From contig JAATFN010000092.1 of assembly GCA_015655165.1 (NCBI GenBank), positions 1 to 6,434 on the forward strand: a stretch of 6,434 bases of DNA. Reading direction: 5' to 3'. Below the pieces are notes generated by a model. The model searched no databases. It was given only the letters and a program-made list of their open reading frames with translations, and had not been told where the DNA came from. A program made the position numbers and the translations under genes. How positions within the stretch are numbered: the stretch's first letter is position 1; every line of letters starts with the position of its first letter. This DNA comes from Betaproteobacteria bacterium. GTDB lineage: Bacteria > Pseudomonadota > Gammaproteobacteria > Burkholderiales > Burkholderiaceae_D. Positions 6,362-6,434 of this stretch are shown here, piece after piece.

Positions 6362-6434
6362 ATGGATAAGCCCCCTTTTTTCGAAGACTTTCAGGCCAAA
6401 ATTCATCAAGCCATAGAGAATTCACCAGCGAAAG
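6362..6434 (+). CDS. ubiK: UbiK-family ubiquinone biosynthesis accessory factor, 5' fragment
   Basis: Only the first 24 codons are present, and the gene continues beyond the right edge. The start MDKPPFFEDFQAKIHQAIEN followed by SPAK resembles the N-terminus of betaproteobacterial UbiK/YqiC (BMFP) proteins, short coiled-coil proteins that help UbiJ and the Ubi complex in late ubiquinone synthesis. AGGAGA (6351-6356) lies 5 nt before the ATG, an excellent ribosome binding site. The gene is divergent from the nitrogen operon, and the ubiK / torF-glnK-amtB arrangement is familiar from betaproteobacteria. The identification rests on a short segment and on context. Confidence 0.72.
   Translation, partial: MDKPPFFEDFQAKIHQAIENSPAK

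Noticed and set aside
6078..6416. Plus-strand 112-residue ORF across the divergent control region
   Set aside because: It covers the sigma-54 promoter and NtrC site and the ubiK start in another frame; its composition is that of AT-rich noncoding DNA.

Overview
The window looks like a proteobacterial chromosome, most likely a betaproteobacterium. Methylophilaceae or a relative is my best guess, from the ubiK / torF-glnK-amtB neighbourhood and the moderate GC of that part; this is recognition from memory and was not searched. It divides into two parts with different character. The left part (about 1-3400) is by eye richer in G+C in its coding sequence and reads as an accessory, probably acquired, regulator-plus-oxygenase region. 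The right part (about 3545-6434) is a conserved housekeeping nitrogen block.

Left part. A LysR-type regulator (98-973, +) converges on a class A FAD-dependent aromatic-type monooxygenase (1106-2584, -). A 36-codon ORF of unknown function (996-1106, -) overlaps the monooxygenase stop codon as TGATG, so it looks translationally coupled or is the stub of a truncated gene. Divergent from the monooxygenase is a repressor (2727-3392, +) that is a close relative of the classical tetracycline repressor TetR over its whole length. The divergent control region holds three perfect 13-bp palindromes (CTAACR-N-YGTTAG type). They have the architecture of tetO but differ from its CTATCA half-site at one or two positions. 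One of them fills the 17-bp spacer of a consensus-like promoter (TTGACA / TAATAT) for the monooxygenase. A 66-bp imperfect tandem duplication carries one operator plus the repressor's start-codon region, so two operators and two in-frame ATG codons lie one period apart. The inferred circuit is that the TetR-like protein represses the monooxygenase and itself, and an unknown ligand, possibly the oxygenase substrate, releases it.

Boundary. Positions 3393-3544 hold no gene I can support. A perfect 26-bp palindrome followed on the minus strand by a U tract (about 3545-3578) is the terminator of the nitrogen operon.

Right part. Three genes on the minus strand form a tight operon: a TorF-family outer-membrane putative porin (5291-6037), the PII signalling protein GlnK (4941-5279) and the ammonium channel AmtB (3599-4930). 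Gaps between them are about 10 nt. Upstream lies a good sigma-54 (-24/-12) promoter at 6102-6117. About 90 bp further upstream is an NtrC-type enhancer, GCAC-N7-GTGC at 6201-6215, with a possible second half-site 31 bp away. This indicates induction under nitrogen limitation: TorF may serve outer-membrane passage, AmtB inner-membrane ammonium transport, and GlnK gates AmtB. Divergently, the first 24 codons of ubiK begin at 6362 and run off the right edge.
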